Shown one piece after another: positions 1-7,276 of a stretch of 64,000 nt of DNA; the stretch's first letter is position 1; each line of letters begins with the position of its first letter. The notes under the pieces were generated by a model, which saw only the letters and a program-made list of their open reading frames with translations, was not told the DNA's origin and did no database searches. Both the position numbers and the translations under genes were made by a program. This stretch comes from Clostridiales bacterium (GTDB taxonomy: Bacteria > Bacillota > Clostridia > Oscillospirales > Oscillospiraceae). The stretch spans positions 17,852 to 81,851 of the forward strand of contig DQIA01000104.1 in assembly GCA_003525905.1 (NCBI GenBank), given 5' to 3'.

Positions 1-1
1 A

Positions 2-739
2 GAATATACTTCGCTCACCTCCTCCACGGGCATTGAGGTCCTGCTGGGCTACGGTCTGCCGATGGCTGTCGGTCTGATCTCCGGCCCATTCGGGGACCAG
101 TGCTTCTGGCAGCGAGCTTTCGCAATCAGGCGCGACCGCATCGGCAGATCGTTTTTTGCCGGTGCGTTTTTGTTTGCGCTCGTTCCGATCTGCATGGGAA
201 CGGTGGGCTTCCTTGCCGCAGGCTCCGGCTTTGTGGCCAGCGACACCGGCATGGTCAACTTTGAATTCGTTTCCTCGCTGCTTCCGACATGGGTGCTGGT
301 CCCGTTTCTGTTTATGATTATCTCCGGCCTGCTCTCTACAGTGGATAGCAACCTTTGCGCGGCAGCATCGCTCACGACAGACTGGCTCGGCATTGGGAAG
401 GACACGGTGCAGACTTCGCGCCGCACCATGCTTTGCCTGCTGATCGTGGCTATCGCCATCGCCAACATTCCCGGCCTGACGGTGACATACCTGTTCCTGT
501 TCTACGGAACGCTCCGCGCTTCGACGCTGTTGCCGACGGTCATGACGCTGCTCGGTAAGAAGCTGACGGGCAAGGGCGTTTTTGCCGGTGTGCTGACCGC
601 GCTGTGTGTCGGGCTTCCGATCTTCGCCTACGGCAATCTCGCCGGCATTCCGGCTGTGAAAGCGGCAGGCAGTCTGACGACCGTCCTGTCCAGCGGCCTT
701 GTCGCCGTTATCGCCTCGAGAAAGGCGGTGAGAGCATGA
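2..739 (+). CDS. Sodium:solute symporter-like membrane protein, C-terminal part (5' end outside window)
   Basis: The reading frame is open from the window edge and ends at TGA 737-739, so only the C-terminal ~245 residues are seen. Several hydrophobic segments are present. The stretch LSTVDSNLCAAASLTTDWLG resembles the conserved Ser/Ala-rich helix of the SSS (sodium:solute symporter) family, which in this family lies near the sodium site. Its stop codon overlaps the ATG of the PAPS-reductase-like gene (ATGA), so the two are probably translated together and this transporter belongs to the prophage cassette rather than being a host remnant. The substrate cannot be read from the sequence. It could also be another APC-fold permease. 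A transporter in this position is unusual for a phage. Confidence 0.6.
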   Translation, partial: EYTSLTSSTGIEVLLGYGLPMAVGLISGPFGDQCFWQRAFAIRRDRIGRSFFAGAFLFALVPICMGTVGFLAAGSGFVASDTGMVNFEFVSSLLPTWVLVPFLFMIISGLLSTVDSNLCAAASLTTDWLGIGKDTVQTSRRTMLCLLIVAIAIANIPGLTVTYLFLFYGTLRASTLLPTVMTLLGKKLTGKGVFAGVLTALCVGLPIFAYGNLAGIPAVKAAGSLTTVLSSGLVAVIASRKAVRA

Positions 740-1518
740 GTCTCGGGAGGAAGCAGAGGATCGACAACAGCGCATGGCTGGAAGCCGTTGCAACTATCGA
801 AGAAGCCGTTTCCCGCGCAGAGCTGGACGAACTTACTGCCGCGACCGTGGCGGACATCAAGGCCGTGACGGCTGGGAAGTGCGCTGCCTACGCATGGAGC
901 GCTGGTAAGGACAGCATTGTCCTTGGTAAACTTTGTGAAGCGGCCGGCGTCACCGATAGTATGATCGGCGTGTGCGACCTGGAATACCCCGCCTTTGCCG
1001 CGTGGATCGAGGAGCATAAGCCGGCAGGCTGCGAAGTCATCAACACGCATCAGGATATCGACTGGCTGGTGAAGCATCAAGAGATGCTTTTCCCCAAGGA
1101 CTCCGCCGCGGCCGGACGATGGTTTTCTATCGTGCAGCACCGAGCGCAGCGTGAATACTTCAAGGCGCACGAGCTGGACGTCATCATTCTCGGCCGCCGC
1201 CGTGCGGACGGCAATTATGTCGGTCGCAACAGCAATATCTATACCGATGGCAAAGGTGTTACGCGATTCAGCCCGCTCGCTGCGTGGAAGCATGAGCACA
1301 TCCTTGCCTATATTCACTACCATCAGCTCCCGCTTCCGCCGATCTACGGCTGGAAGAACGGATATCTGTGCGGCACTCACCCGTGGCCCGCCCGCCAATG
1401 GACGGGCAGCATCGAGAACGGCTGGCACGAGGTCTACGATATCGACCCCGGCATCGTCCTTGCGGCGGCTGAAAAGATCGACAGCGCTCGCGCCTTCTTG
1501 AAGGGGGTGCAGGCATGA
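736..1518 (+). CDS. PAPS-reductase-like (IbrA-type) N-type ATP pyrophosphatase, first copy
   Basis: Predicted 260 residues. The ATG overlaps the symporter stop and follows a GGCGG-type ribosome site. Residues 55-60 are SAGKDS, the PP-loop of N-type ATP pyrophosphatases (PAPS reductase, DndC, IbrA), followed by IVLGKL. The family binds ATP and usually adenylates or activates a substrate. I do not see the C-terminal ECGLH-type cysteine motif of true assimilatory PAPS reductases, so sulfate reduction is unlikely. The neighbour downstream overlaps by 4 bases and is ParB-like, matching the phage IbrA/IbrB pairing. The second IbrA-like protein at 2111 is longer and clearly divergent, so this is not a recent tandem duplication. 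Exact function unknown. Confidence 0.75.
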   Translation: MSLGRKQRIDNSAWLEAVATIEEAVSRAELDELTAATVADIKAVTAGKCAAYAWSAGKDSIVLGKLCEAAGVTDSMIGVCDLEYPAFAAWIEEHKPAGCEVINTHQDIDWLVKHQEMLFPKDSAAAGRWFSIVQHRAQREYFKAHELDVIILGRRRADGNYVGRNSNIYTDGKGVTRFSPLAAWKHEHILAYIHYHQLPLPPIYGWKNGYLCGTHPWPARQWTGSIENGWHEVYDIDPGIVLAAAEKIDSARAFLKGVQA

Positions 1519-2120
1519 AGGTCATAAAGAAGCCTCTGACCGAGCTGCGGCGACCGGATCGGAATGTCCGAATGCACACCGACAAGCAGCTGAAGGAGTT
1601 CCGCCGCTCTGTCGAAATGTTCGGTCAGATCCGCCCCATCGTGGTCGACGAGGACGGCGTTATTCTCGCCGGCAACGGCTTGTATGAAACGCTGCTCTCC
1701 CTCGGCCGCACAGAGGCGGACTGCTATGTCGTGTCCGGACTGACTGAGGCGGAGAAGAAAAAGCTCATGCTGGCCGATAACCGCGTCTTTGACTTGGGCG
1801 TTGACGATCTGGCCGCGCTGGACGCTTTTATCCTTGAGCTGAAAGACGACCTGGACATTCCCGGCTACGAAGAGGATCTTCTCCGTGCGATGGTGATGGA
1901 GGCTGACGAAGCCAGCGACGCCCTGCTTGAGTACGGCACCATTGAGCCGGAGCAGGCTGCGGCCATCACCGAGACGCGCGAGAAATACGCCGCCCGGGAA
2001 GAAGCTGCTGCGGCGCAGGCTGAGGAAGTCGCACCCGCACAGAGCGGCACGGCGTCTTCCGCCGAGCCCGCTAAGAGGTTTATCCTCTGCCCGAAATGTG
2101 GTGAGCGGATATGGCTGTAA
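1515..2120 (+). CDS. ParB-like (IbrB-type) protein with C-terminal CPxCG motif, first copy
   Basis: Predicted 201 residues; the ATG overlaps the previous stop. The N-terminal half (about residues 1-100) looks like a ParB/sulfiredoxin-fold domain: LTELRRPDRNVRMH at the start, IRPIVVDEDGVILAGNG in the middle (the place of the usual GxHR box), then LMLADNR. The C-terminus is Ala/Glu-rich and ends in CPKCGERIWL, half of a possible zinc ribbon. ParB/Srx-fold proteins bind nucleotides or DNA, and in phages they pair with PAPS-reductase-like partners. Spo0J-type partition function is unlikely because no ParA is present and the HTH region is short. Inference: it acts with the preceding PP-loop enzyme, possibly on DNA or nucleotides. 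Confidence 0.7.
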   Translation: MKVIKKPLTELRRPDRNVRMHTDKQLKEFRRSVEMFGQIRPIVVDEDGVILAGNGLYETLLSLGRTEADCYVVSGLTEAEKKKLMLADNRVFDLGVDDLAALDAFILELKDDLDIPGYEEDLLRAMVMEADEASDALLEYGTIEPEQAAAITETREKYAAREEAAAAQAEEVAPAQSGTASSAEPAKRFILCPKCGERIWL

Positions 2121-3265
2121 AGCGCATCAGCTCAGACATCGACGTTGTGACTGCGGCGCGCCAGCGGATCAAGAATGTATTTTCCAACGGCGTCCCCGTA
2201 TACCTCTCGTTTTCCGGCGGCAAGGACAGCATCGTTCTCGCCGACCTGACCTATAAGCTGATCCAGGCTGGAGAGATCAATCCCTCGCAGTTGACCGTCC
2301 TTTTCGTGGACGAGGAGGCAATCTTCGATTCCATTGAAGCAACGACCAAGGCGTGGCGGAAGAAGTTCCTGCTTGCCGGCGCCAAGTTTCAATGGTGGTG
2401 CATCGAGGTCAAGCATTTCAGCTGTCTCAATGAGCTGTCCAGCGATGAAACCTTCGTCTGCTGGGATCGACGCAAGCGCGATGTCTGGGTGCGGCAGCCG
2501 CCGCCCTTTGCCATCCGCAATCACCCGCAGCTCCGGCCAAGAATCGACAACTATCAATCCTTCCTGCCCCGCGTAACGATGGACGGCATCATGATCACCG
2601 GAGTCCGCGCGGCAGAGTCCATTCAGCGGCTCCAATACATGGCGGCACTAAATATGGGCGCAAAGGGCATCACCGGCACGAACACCATCTATCCCATCTA
2701 CGACTGGAAGACGGCGGACGTCTGGCTGTACCTGCGAGACCAGCGCATCGAAGTCCCCGAGGTCTACCTGCAGATGTATCAGGTCGGCGTCAATCGGAAT
2801 CAGCTGCGCGTGTCGCAGTTCTTCTCCGTTGATACCGTACCCGTGCTGGTACACCTGGGCGAATATGACCCATCTCTCATGGAGCGCGTCCTTCGGCGCG
2901 AGCCGAATGCCTACCTTGCCATGCTGTACTGGGACAGCGAAATGTTCCACCGCACCACAAGGAAGCGCCGGGAGCTGGAGGGCGAGGACACCAAGGACTA
3001 CCGTGCGCTCCTGAAGGAGATGCTGTTCGTCCGCCCGGGAGACTTCTTCAACACGGAGCATAAGCGCAAGATCGCCAAGCAGTACCGCAAGATGTTCATT
3101 CAGATGGACGGAATGGCGCGGCCGCGCGACTACAAGAAAATGTACGGCGGTCTGACTGCTGGTGATCCCAAGCTCCGCACCCTGCGCGCCATCTATCAGG
3201 ACATATCCTGCGCCTATGCCGATTACGCCAAGCGCTTCCGGAAGGGAGGTGAGGCAAATGGCTGA
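2111..3265 (+). CDS. IbrA-like PAPS-reductase-family protein, second copy
   Basis: Predicted 384 residues. The ATG lies inside the end of the preceding gene (10-base overlap) after GTGAGCGG. Residues 33-40 (SFSGGKDS) form a canonical PP-loop, followed by LFVDEEAIFDS, as in the PAPS reductase/IbrA group. The long C-terminal part contains a basic segment (HRTTRKRRELEGE) and aromatic patches typical of the longer IbrA-type proteins. E. coli IbrA is known as a prophage-borne partner of IbrB that affects expression of other genes; its enzymatic reaction is not established. This copy is followed immediately by a second ParB-like gene, so two complete IbrA/IbrB-like pairs lie in one operon. Confidence 0.8.
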   Translation: MAVKRISSDIDVVTAARQRIKNVFSNGVPVYLSFSGGKDSIVLADLTYKLIQAGEINPSQLTVLFVDEEAIFDSIEATTKAWRKKFLLAGAKFQWWCIEVKHFSCLNELSSDETFVCWDRRKRDVWVRQPPPFAIRNHPQLRPRIDNYQSFLPRVTMDGIMITGVRAAESIQRLQYMAALNMGAKGITGTNTIYPIYDWKTADVWLYLRDQRIEVPEVYLQMYQVGVNRNQLRVSQFFSVDTVPVLVHLGEYDPSLMERVLRREPNAYLAMLYWDSEMFHRTTRKRRELEGEDTKDYRALLKEMLFVRPGDFFNTEHKRKIAKQYRKMFIQMDGMARPRDYKKMYGGLTAGDPKLRTLRAIYQDISCAYADYAKRFRKGGEANG

Positions 3266-3782
3266 CGCGGATCTGTTCGCCCCGTTATCCTCCCTGCAAT
3301 GGGTAGACCGGGAGCAGCTCAAGCCCAATGACTACAACCCCAACAAGGTCAACCGTGAGAATCTGAAACTGCTGGTGCAATCGATCATGACCAATGGCTG
3401 GACGCTTCCCATCGTCGTGCGTCCCGACTACACCATCATCGACGGCTTTCACCGCTGGACCGTGGCCGGAGAGGAGCCGCTGCACACCATGCTCAAAGGC
3501 AAGGTGCCGGTGGTAATCGTGCGGCATGATGACGCGACCGAGGATATTTACGGCACCGTCACACACAACCGTGCTCGTGGTACACATCTGCTTGAGCCGA
3601 TGAAAGCCATCGTAAAGCGGCTGCTGGACGAGGGCAAGTCCGTTCAGGAGATCGGCAAACAGCTCGGAATGAAACCCGAAGAAGTATTCCGGCTCTCTGA
3701 TTTCTCGCGTGATGACTTCCTCGGCATGATGACCAAGGGCGTTAAGGGGTATAGCCATGCGGAATTGCTGACGAAGTTATAA
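3258..3782 (+). CDS. IbrB-like ParB N-terminal domain protein, second copy
   Basis: Predicted 174 residues. I chose the ATG at 3258, preceded by GGGAGGTGAGGCAA, rather than the longer open frame; it overlaps the IbrA-like gene by 8 bases. ParB/Srx-type features are QLKPNDYNPN, IIDGFHRWTVAG and THNRARGTHLLEPM. The last is a conserved box of IbrB-like proteins. The C-terminal third (VQEIGKQLGMKPEEVFRL) looks like a helix-turn-helix, so DNA binding is plausible. It is the last gene before a long non-coding stretch and the terminase genes. Function is inferred from pairing with the PP-loop enzyme; DNA modification or regulation are both possible. Confidence 0.8.
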   Translation: MADADLFAPLSSLQWVDREQLKPNDYNPNKVNRENLKLLVQSIMTNGWTLPIVVRPDYTIIDGFHRWTVAGEEPLHTMLKGKVPVVIVRHDDATEDIYGTVTHNRARGTHLLEPMKAIVKRLLDEGKSVQEIGKQLGMKPEEVFRLSDFSRDDFLGMMTKGVKGYSHAELLTKL

Positions 3783-4227
3783 CACAATACCACAGCCAGG
3801 CGCATACATCGCACGAGAGCGGCGTATCTGCGTCTGGCTGTGTTGCTCCCTCCCCCTCTCGGCATCGTCGCGCTGAGGGCGGGGAAATGCGTTGCAACAG
3901 GCGACGACGGCAAAAGGTACTGTGACGACCCCCGCCCCACACGCCGCGGGCTCGCCGACCCCGAAAAAAGCGTAGTTACCAAGGCAAAATTTTGGCATTT
4001 CCGTTCCGCTTTGGCGTTGCTTTTGGTGCCAAGCGCGGCACCTGTGGCGGTACCTGCCGCAATCCCCCATCGCTTTATCCGTCTTTCTCTGCGGAAATGT
4101 GGAGGAAGTCCAGATAAAGGCCTCCTATGAAATATAAGACCACACGCGGGATAAGGGTCTCGCACAGAGCTGCTGGTACCGGCCTGTGTGCTCCAGTGCA
4201 ATTCTGGTGAGTCCCGCATTCGGACAT

Positions 4228-4290
4228 AAAAAAAGACCCGACTGCTGCAACAGTCAGGTCTTGCGCCCTCAGGCGATATGGTTTTGCACT
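4228..4290 (-). ncRNA. Candidate short leftward phage RNA (about 63 nt) ending in an intrinsic terminator
   Basis: A promoter on the minus strand (4297-4325) would start transcription near 4290. About 30 bases later comes a 12-bp hairpin with one mismatch (4233-4244 with 4251-4262, 6-base loop) followed by seven U residues (4234 to 4228). A small CGCC-TGA-GGGCG hairpin lies before it. No open reading frame of useful length fits in between. The arrangement promoter-short leader-strong terminator is what a small RNA looks like. It could equally be a leader of a lost gene, or the hairpin may serve only as a terminator. Confidence 0.4.
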
Positions 4291-4296
4291 ATTGAT

Positions 4297-4325
4297 ACCA
4301 TATCACAATTTACGCAGACAGTCAA
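4297..4325 (-). promoter_or_regulatory. Sigma-A-type promoter for the short leftward RNA, overlapped by a dyad
   Basis: On the minus strand TTGACT (4325-4320) and TATGGT (4302-4297) are separated by 17 bases. An 8-bp inverted repeat, GATATGGT (4275-4282) and ACCATATC (4297-4304), has its right arm over the -10 box, so a repressor could act here. Confidence 0.45.
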
Positions 4326-4358
4326 GCCGGCTGGACTGCGCAAGGAAGGAGGAGCGCC

Positions 4359-4928
4359 ATGTCTGAAGCTATTGATGTCATTACCGGGGAAACAGAGGTA
4401 AGCACGACAGAGCTGGCCTGCGTCCTGGGCATCACAGGACGGCGCATTCGCCAGATGGCGGAGGACGGTCAGCTGCAAAAGGTCAGCAAGGGGCGCTTCC
4501 TCCTTGCCGATTCCGTCCAGCGGTATGTTAAGTTCCTGTCTGACGGCCCGATGGACGAAGAGGATAAGAAGCTGGAGAAGACCCGCCGCGTGGCGGAGAC
4601 GACGATGAAGGCGTCCAAGGCCACCATTGCCAAGCTGGAGGCTGAGGAGCTGAAAGGCAAAATGCACCGGAGCGAGGACGTGGCCGCGATGACTACCGAC
4701 TTGATCTATGCCATTCGCGGGGCGATGATGGCCCTGCCCGGCCGCCTGGCCGTGGACGTGGCCTCGGCGAACTCCCCAGCGGAGGCCGCCGAGATTATCC
4801 GACGCGAGGTCAACAAGGCCATGCGGGAGCTCTCCAATTACCGCTATGACCCAAAGAAATACGAGGAGCGCGTCCGGGAGCGGAGGGCCTGGGAAGCTGA
4901 CAGCGGGCGTGATGTCGATGACGGATAA
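4359..4928 (+). CDS. Terminase small subunit, Nu1-like
   Basis: Predicted 189 residues, ATG preceded by AAGGAGGAGCGCC. Residues 14-45 (STTELACVLGITGRRIRQMAE) form the winged helix-turn-helix typical of lambda gpNu1-type small terminases, which recognise the packaging site. The rest is helical and charged, with an Ala-rich helix near 105-150 that would mediate oligomerisation and contact with the large subunit. It sits directly before the GpA-type large terminase and overlaps it by 17 bases. Family membership is inferred from the HTH plus position. Confidence 0.85.
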   Translation: MSEAIDVITGETEVSTTELACVLGITGRRIRQMAEDGQLQKVSKGRFLLADSVQRYVKFLSDGPMDEEDKKLEKTRRVAETTMKASKATIAKLEAEELKGKMHRSEDVAAMTTDLIYAIRGAMMALPGRLAVDVASANSPAEAAEIIRREVNKAMRELSNYRYDPKKYEERVRERRAWEADSGRDVDDG

Positions 4929-6876
4929 GGAAACGCGCCGGCTCATAGAGGAGAAAGAGGCCCGCGAGCGGGTAAAGAGGCTGAATGCCGTCATCGGGAA
5001 AGTCTTGGCCGGCATGAAGCCGCCGGACGACCTGACCGTGACCGAATGGGCGGAGAAGAATCGCCGCCTGTCGGCCGAGAGCTCCGCAGAGCCCGGACCG
5101 TGGCGCACCGAACGCACCCCCTATCTCCGCGAGCCGATGAATGCATGGACCGACCCAAAAATACGGCACATCGTCATGGTGGCCGCGTCCCAGGTCGGCA
5201 AGTCTGAATTTCTCAATAACTGCATCGGCTATGTGATCGACCAGGACCCCGGCTCGATCCTGTTTGTCCACCCTACCACCATTGACGCAAAGGAGTATTC
5301 CAAGCTCCGCATCGCGCCGATGATCCGCGACTGCCCCACGCTGCGAAAGAAGGTCAGCGACCCCAAGAGCCGTGACAGCGGCAATACCATTCTGCAAAAG
5401 ACCTACCCCGGAGGCATCCTCACGATGTGCGGCTCCACCGAGGCCCACGCTCTGGCGTCAAAGCCTATCCGCTATGTGCTGGGCGACGAGCGCGACCGCT
5501 GGGCGCTGTCTGCCGGTAACGAGGGCGACCCGTGGGATCTGGCGATGGCGCGGCAGACGACATTCTACAACGCGAAAAGCGGCGAGGTGTCCACGCCCAC
5601 CGTCAAAAACGCCAGCGCCATTGAAGCTGCCTACGCGACAGGCACGATGGAGCGGTGGAAATCCCGCTGCCCTCATTGCGGCGAGTATCACGAGATCCAA
5701 TGGGCGGACATCCGCTTTGAGCACGACGAGATCATCGTCGCGGGGAAAAAGACCTACAAGGTCCGCAGCGTCTGCTATGCCTGCCCCGGCTGCGGCTGCA
5801 TCTCCACCGAGGCGGAAATGAAGCGCGCCCCGGCAAGATGGGAGGCGGACAACCCCGCCGCCTATGAGCAGGGCACGCGCTCGTTCTGGCTGAACGCCTT
5901 TGTCAGCCAGTGGGCGAGCTGGGAATCCATCATTCTGAAATACCTGAACGCCATCGGCAGCACCCGCAAGATGCAGGTCGTCTACAACACCTGCTTCGGC
6001 GAGCTGTGGGAGGATCGCGGAGACCTGGAGGACGAGGACAGTCTGATGGCGCGCCGGGAGGAATACCCGGCTGAGCTGCCGGAGGGCGTGCTTGTTCTGA
6101 CGGCCGGTGTCGATACCCAGGACGACCGCATGGAATACGAGATCGTCGGCCATGGCCACTTTGGTGAGACGTGGGGCATCGAGAAGGGCATCATCATGGG
6201 ACGGCCCGACGACGATGCCGTATGGGCGCAGCTGGACGAGCTGGTATTTGACCGTGTTCTGCGCTTTGAGAACGGCGTGGGGCTGAAAATGTCAATGTCC
6301 TTTGTGGACGAGGGCGGACACTTCACGCAGGAGGTCCGTATGCAGTGCCGGGCGCGGCTGGGCAAAAAGGTGTTCTGCATCAAGGGTATGCCCGGCAGCG
6401 ATAAGCCCTACACCGCGCCGCCGAAAAAGCAGAAGATCATCATCAAGCAGACGGCGGTCGGCACCTGCTGGCAGTACCAGATCGGCGTTGACTCCGGCAA
6501 GGAGGTCATCATGGACAACCTGCGCGTACAGACGCCGGGCGCGAAATATTGTCACTTCCCCAAGCGGGATGACTACGGCTCCGGCTACTTCACAGGGCTG
6601 CTCTCCGAGGTCAAGGTCTACGACCCCAACAAAAAGCAGCCGTGGCAGTGGAAGAAGATCCCCGGCCACGAGCGCAACGAGGCGCTGGACTGCCGCAACT
6701 ACGCGCTGGCGGCGTTCAAGGCGCTTCCTAAGAACCTGGACGAGATAGACAGGCGGCTAAAGGAGGCGGGCGGCGAACGCGCTCCTGCCCCTGTTGCAAC
6801 GCCTGTCATGCCGCCTCCCGCCGCCAAGCAGAGGCCGAAGCGCAGAAGAAGGAAGAAATACTACGACGATTGGTGA
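4912..6876 (+). CDS. Terminase large subunit, GpA-like
   Basis: Predicted 654 residues, using the ATG at 4912 rather than the longer frame that starts deep inside the small subunit gene. The Walker A-like segment is VAASQVGKS (about 90-98). The family powers DNA translocation by ATP hydrolysis and cuts concatemers with a C-terminal nuclease; GVDTQDDRMEYEIVG near residue 400 carries acidic residues expected at the start of the nuclease domain. Two CxxC pairs (CPHCG about 253, CYACPGC about 288) suggest a zinc ribbon insertion. The C-terminus is very basic (RPKRRRRKK). Length and order match lambda gpA-type terminases. Confidence 0.95.
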   Translation: MSMTDKETRRLIEEKEARERVKRLNAVIGKVLAGMKPPDDLTVTEWAEKNRRLSAESSAEPGPWRTERTPYLREPMNAWTDPKIRHIVMVAASQVGKSEFLNNCIGYVIDQDPGSILFVHPTTIDAKEYSKLRIAPMIRDCPTLRKKVSDPKSRDSGNTILQKTYPGGILTMCGSTEAHALASKPIRYVLGDERDRWALSAGNEGDPWDLAMARQTTFYNAKSGEVSTPTVKNASAIEAAYATGTMERWKSRCPHCGEYHEIQWADIRFEHDEIIVAGKKTYKVRSVCYACPGCGCISTEAEMKRAPARWEADNPAAYEQGTRSFWLNAFVSQWASWESIILKYLNAIGSTRKMQVVYNTCFGELWEDRGDLEDEDSLMARREEYPAELPEGVLVLTAGVDTQDDRMEYEIVGHGHFGETWGIEKGIIMGRPDDDAVWAQLDELVFDRVLRFENGVGLKMSMSFVDEGGHFTQEVRMQCRARLGKKVFCIKGMPGSDKPYTAPPKKQKIIIKQTAVGTCWQYQIGVDSGKEVIMDNLRVQTPGAKYCHFPKRDDYGSGYFTGLLSEVKVYDPNKKQPWQWKKIPGHERNEALDCRNYALAAFKALPKNLDEIDRRLKEAGGERAPAPVATPVMPPPAAKQRPKRRRRKKYYDDW

Positions 6877-6886
6877 GGTGTCCGAT

Positions 6887-7141
6887 ATGGATAAAGTTGA
6901 ACTGCGGGCGCGGCTGGACTTCTGGCAGAGCGCCCTTTCCAAGCTGCGCGCCGCATATCTGGCCCTTGTGGACGGCGGCGTAAAAAGCTATGTCATCGAC
7001 GACCGCGAGCTGACGCGCTTCGACCTGCCTGATCTGAAGGACGAGATCGAGGACGCGGAGAAGAAGGTCGATGAGCTGACGGCGGAGCTGAACGGCCGCA
7101 AGCCGAGAAAGGCTTTCGGTATCGTCCCCCGCGACTGGTGA
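6887..7141 (+). CDS. gpW-like / DUF6148-type head-tail connector small protein
   Basis: Predicted 84 residues; ATG at 6887 after GGTGAGGTG. It is a small helical protein with a conserved-looking core SYVIDDRELTRFDLPDLKDEIEDAEKK cut by no insertion. Small proteins of this size between the large terminase and portal in lambda-type head operons are gpW-like or DUF6148 proteins, which attach to the portal or assist DNA retention. I assign it from size, helical pattern and position; no catalytic residues are expected. Confidence 0.65.
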   Translation: MDKVELRARLDFWQSALSKLRAAYLALVDGGVKSYVIDDRELTRFDLPDLKDEIEDAEKKVDELTAELNGRKPRKAFGIVPRDW

Positions 7142-7144
7142 CCT

Positions 7145-7198
7145 TTTTCGTGAGGTCACGAAAATGATACCGGCAAAGCGCCCGAAAGGGCTTTTTGC
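7145..7198 (+). terminator. Two hairpins between gpW-like gene and portal
   Basis: A perfect 9-bp dyad TTTTCGTGA / TCACGAAAA (7145-7164) is followed by GCCC-GAAA-GGGC and five T residues (about 7180-7196). The second resembles an intrinsic terminator and may lower transcription into the portal gene or mark an mRNA processing site. Confidence 0.5.
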
Positions 7199-7276
7199 AC
7201 AGGCAGCCTGGCGGAGTTTGCTCCTTTCGCCGCCGGGCGGCCTGTTTTTTATTCCGAAAACGGGAGGCGATAAGCA

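Larger units (their letters stand above)
3783..4358. other. 575-base non-coding region upstream of the terminase genes with several RNA/DNA dyads
   Basis: No convincing gene is present. It begins with a long dyad (CACAGCCAG 3791-3799 with CTGGCTGTG 3834-3842), continues with a GC-rich tract, and contains GGAGGAAGTCC near 4101-4111. A block at 4146-4217 starts GCGGGAT and ends GTCCCGC, so its ends pair over 7 positions, but it does not fold as a tRNA. A short leftward transcription unit lies at its right end (listed separately). In phages of this layout the cos or pac site usually lies near the small terminase gene, so the packaging site may be here; no specific motif was recognised. Confidence 0.5.

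Noticed and set aside
4146-4217. Block with pairing ends and 72-base length, resembling a tRNA
   Set aside because: The T-arm does not pair next to the acceptor (GGTGA has no partner), and no anticodon arm of 5 bp with a 7-base loop forms.
4098-4262. GAGGAAGTCC motif as RNase P RNA
   Set aside because: The region is far too short and lacks the conserved 3' partner of P4; the host gene would be expected elsewhere.
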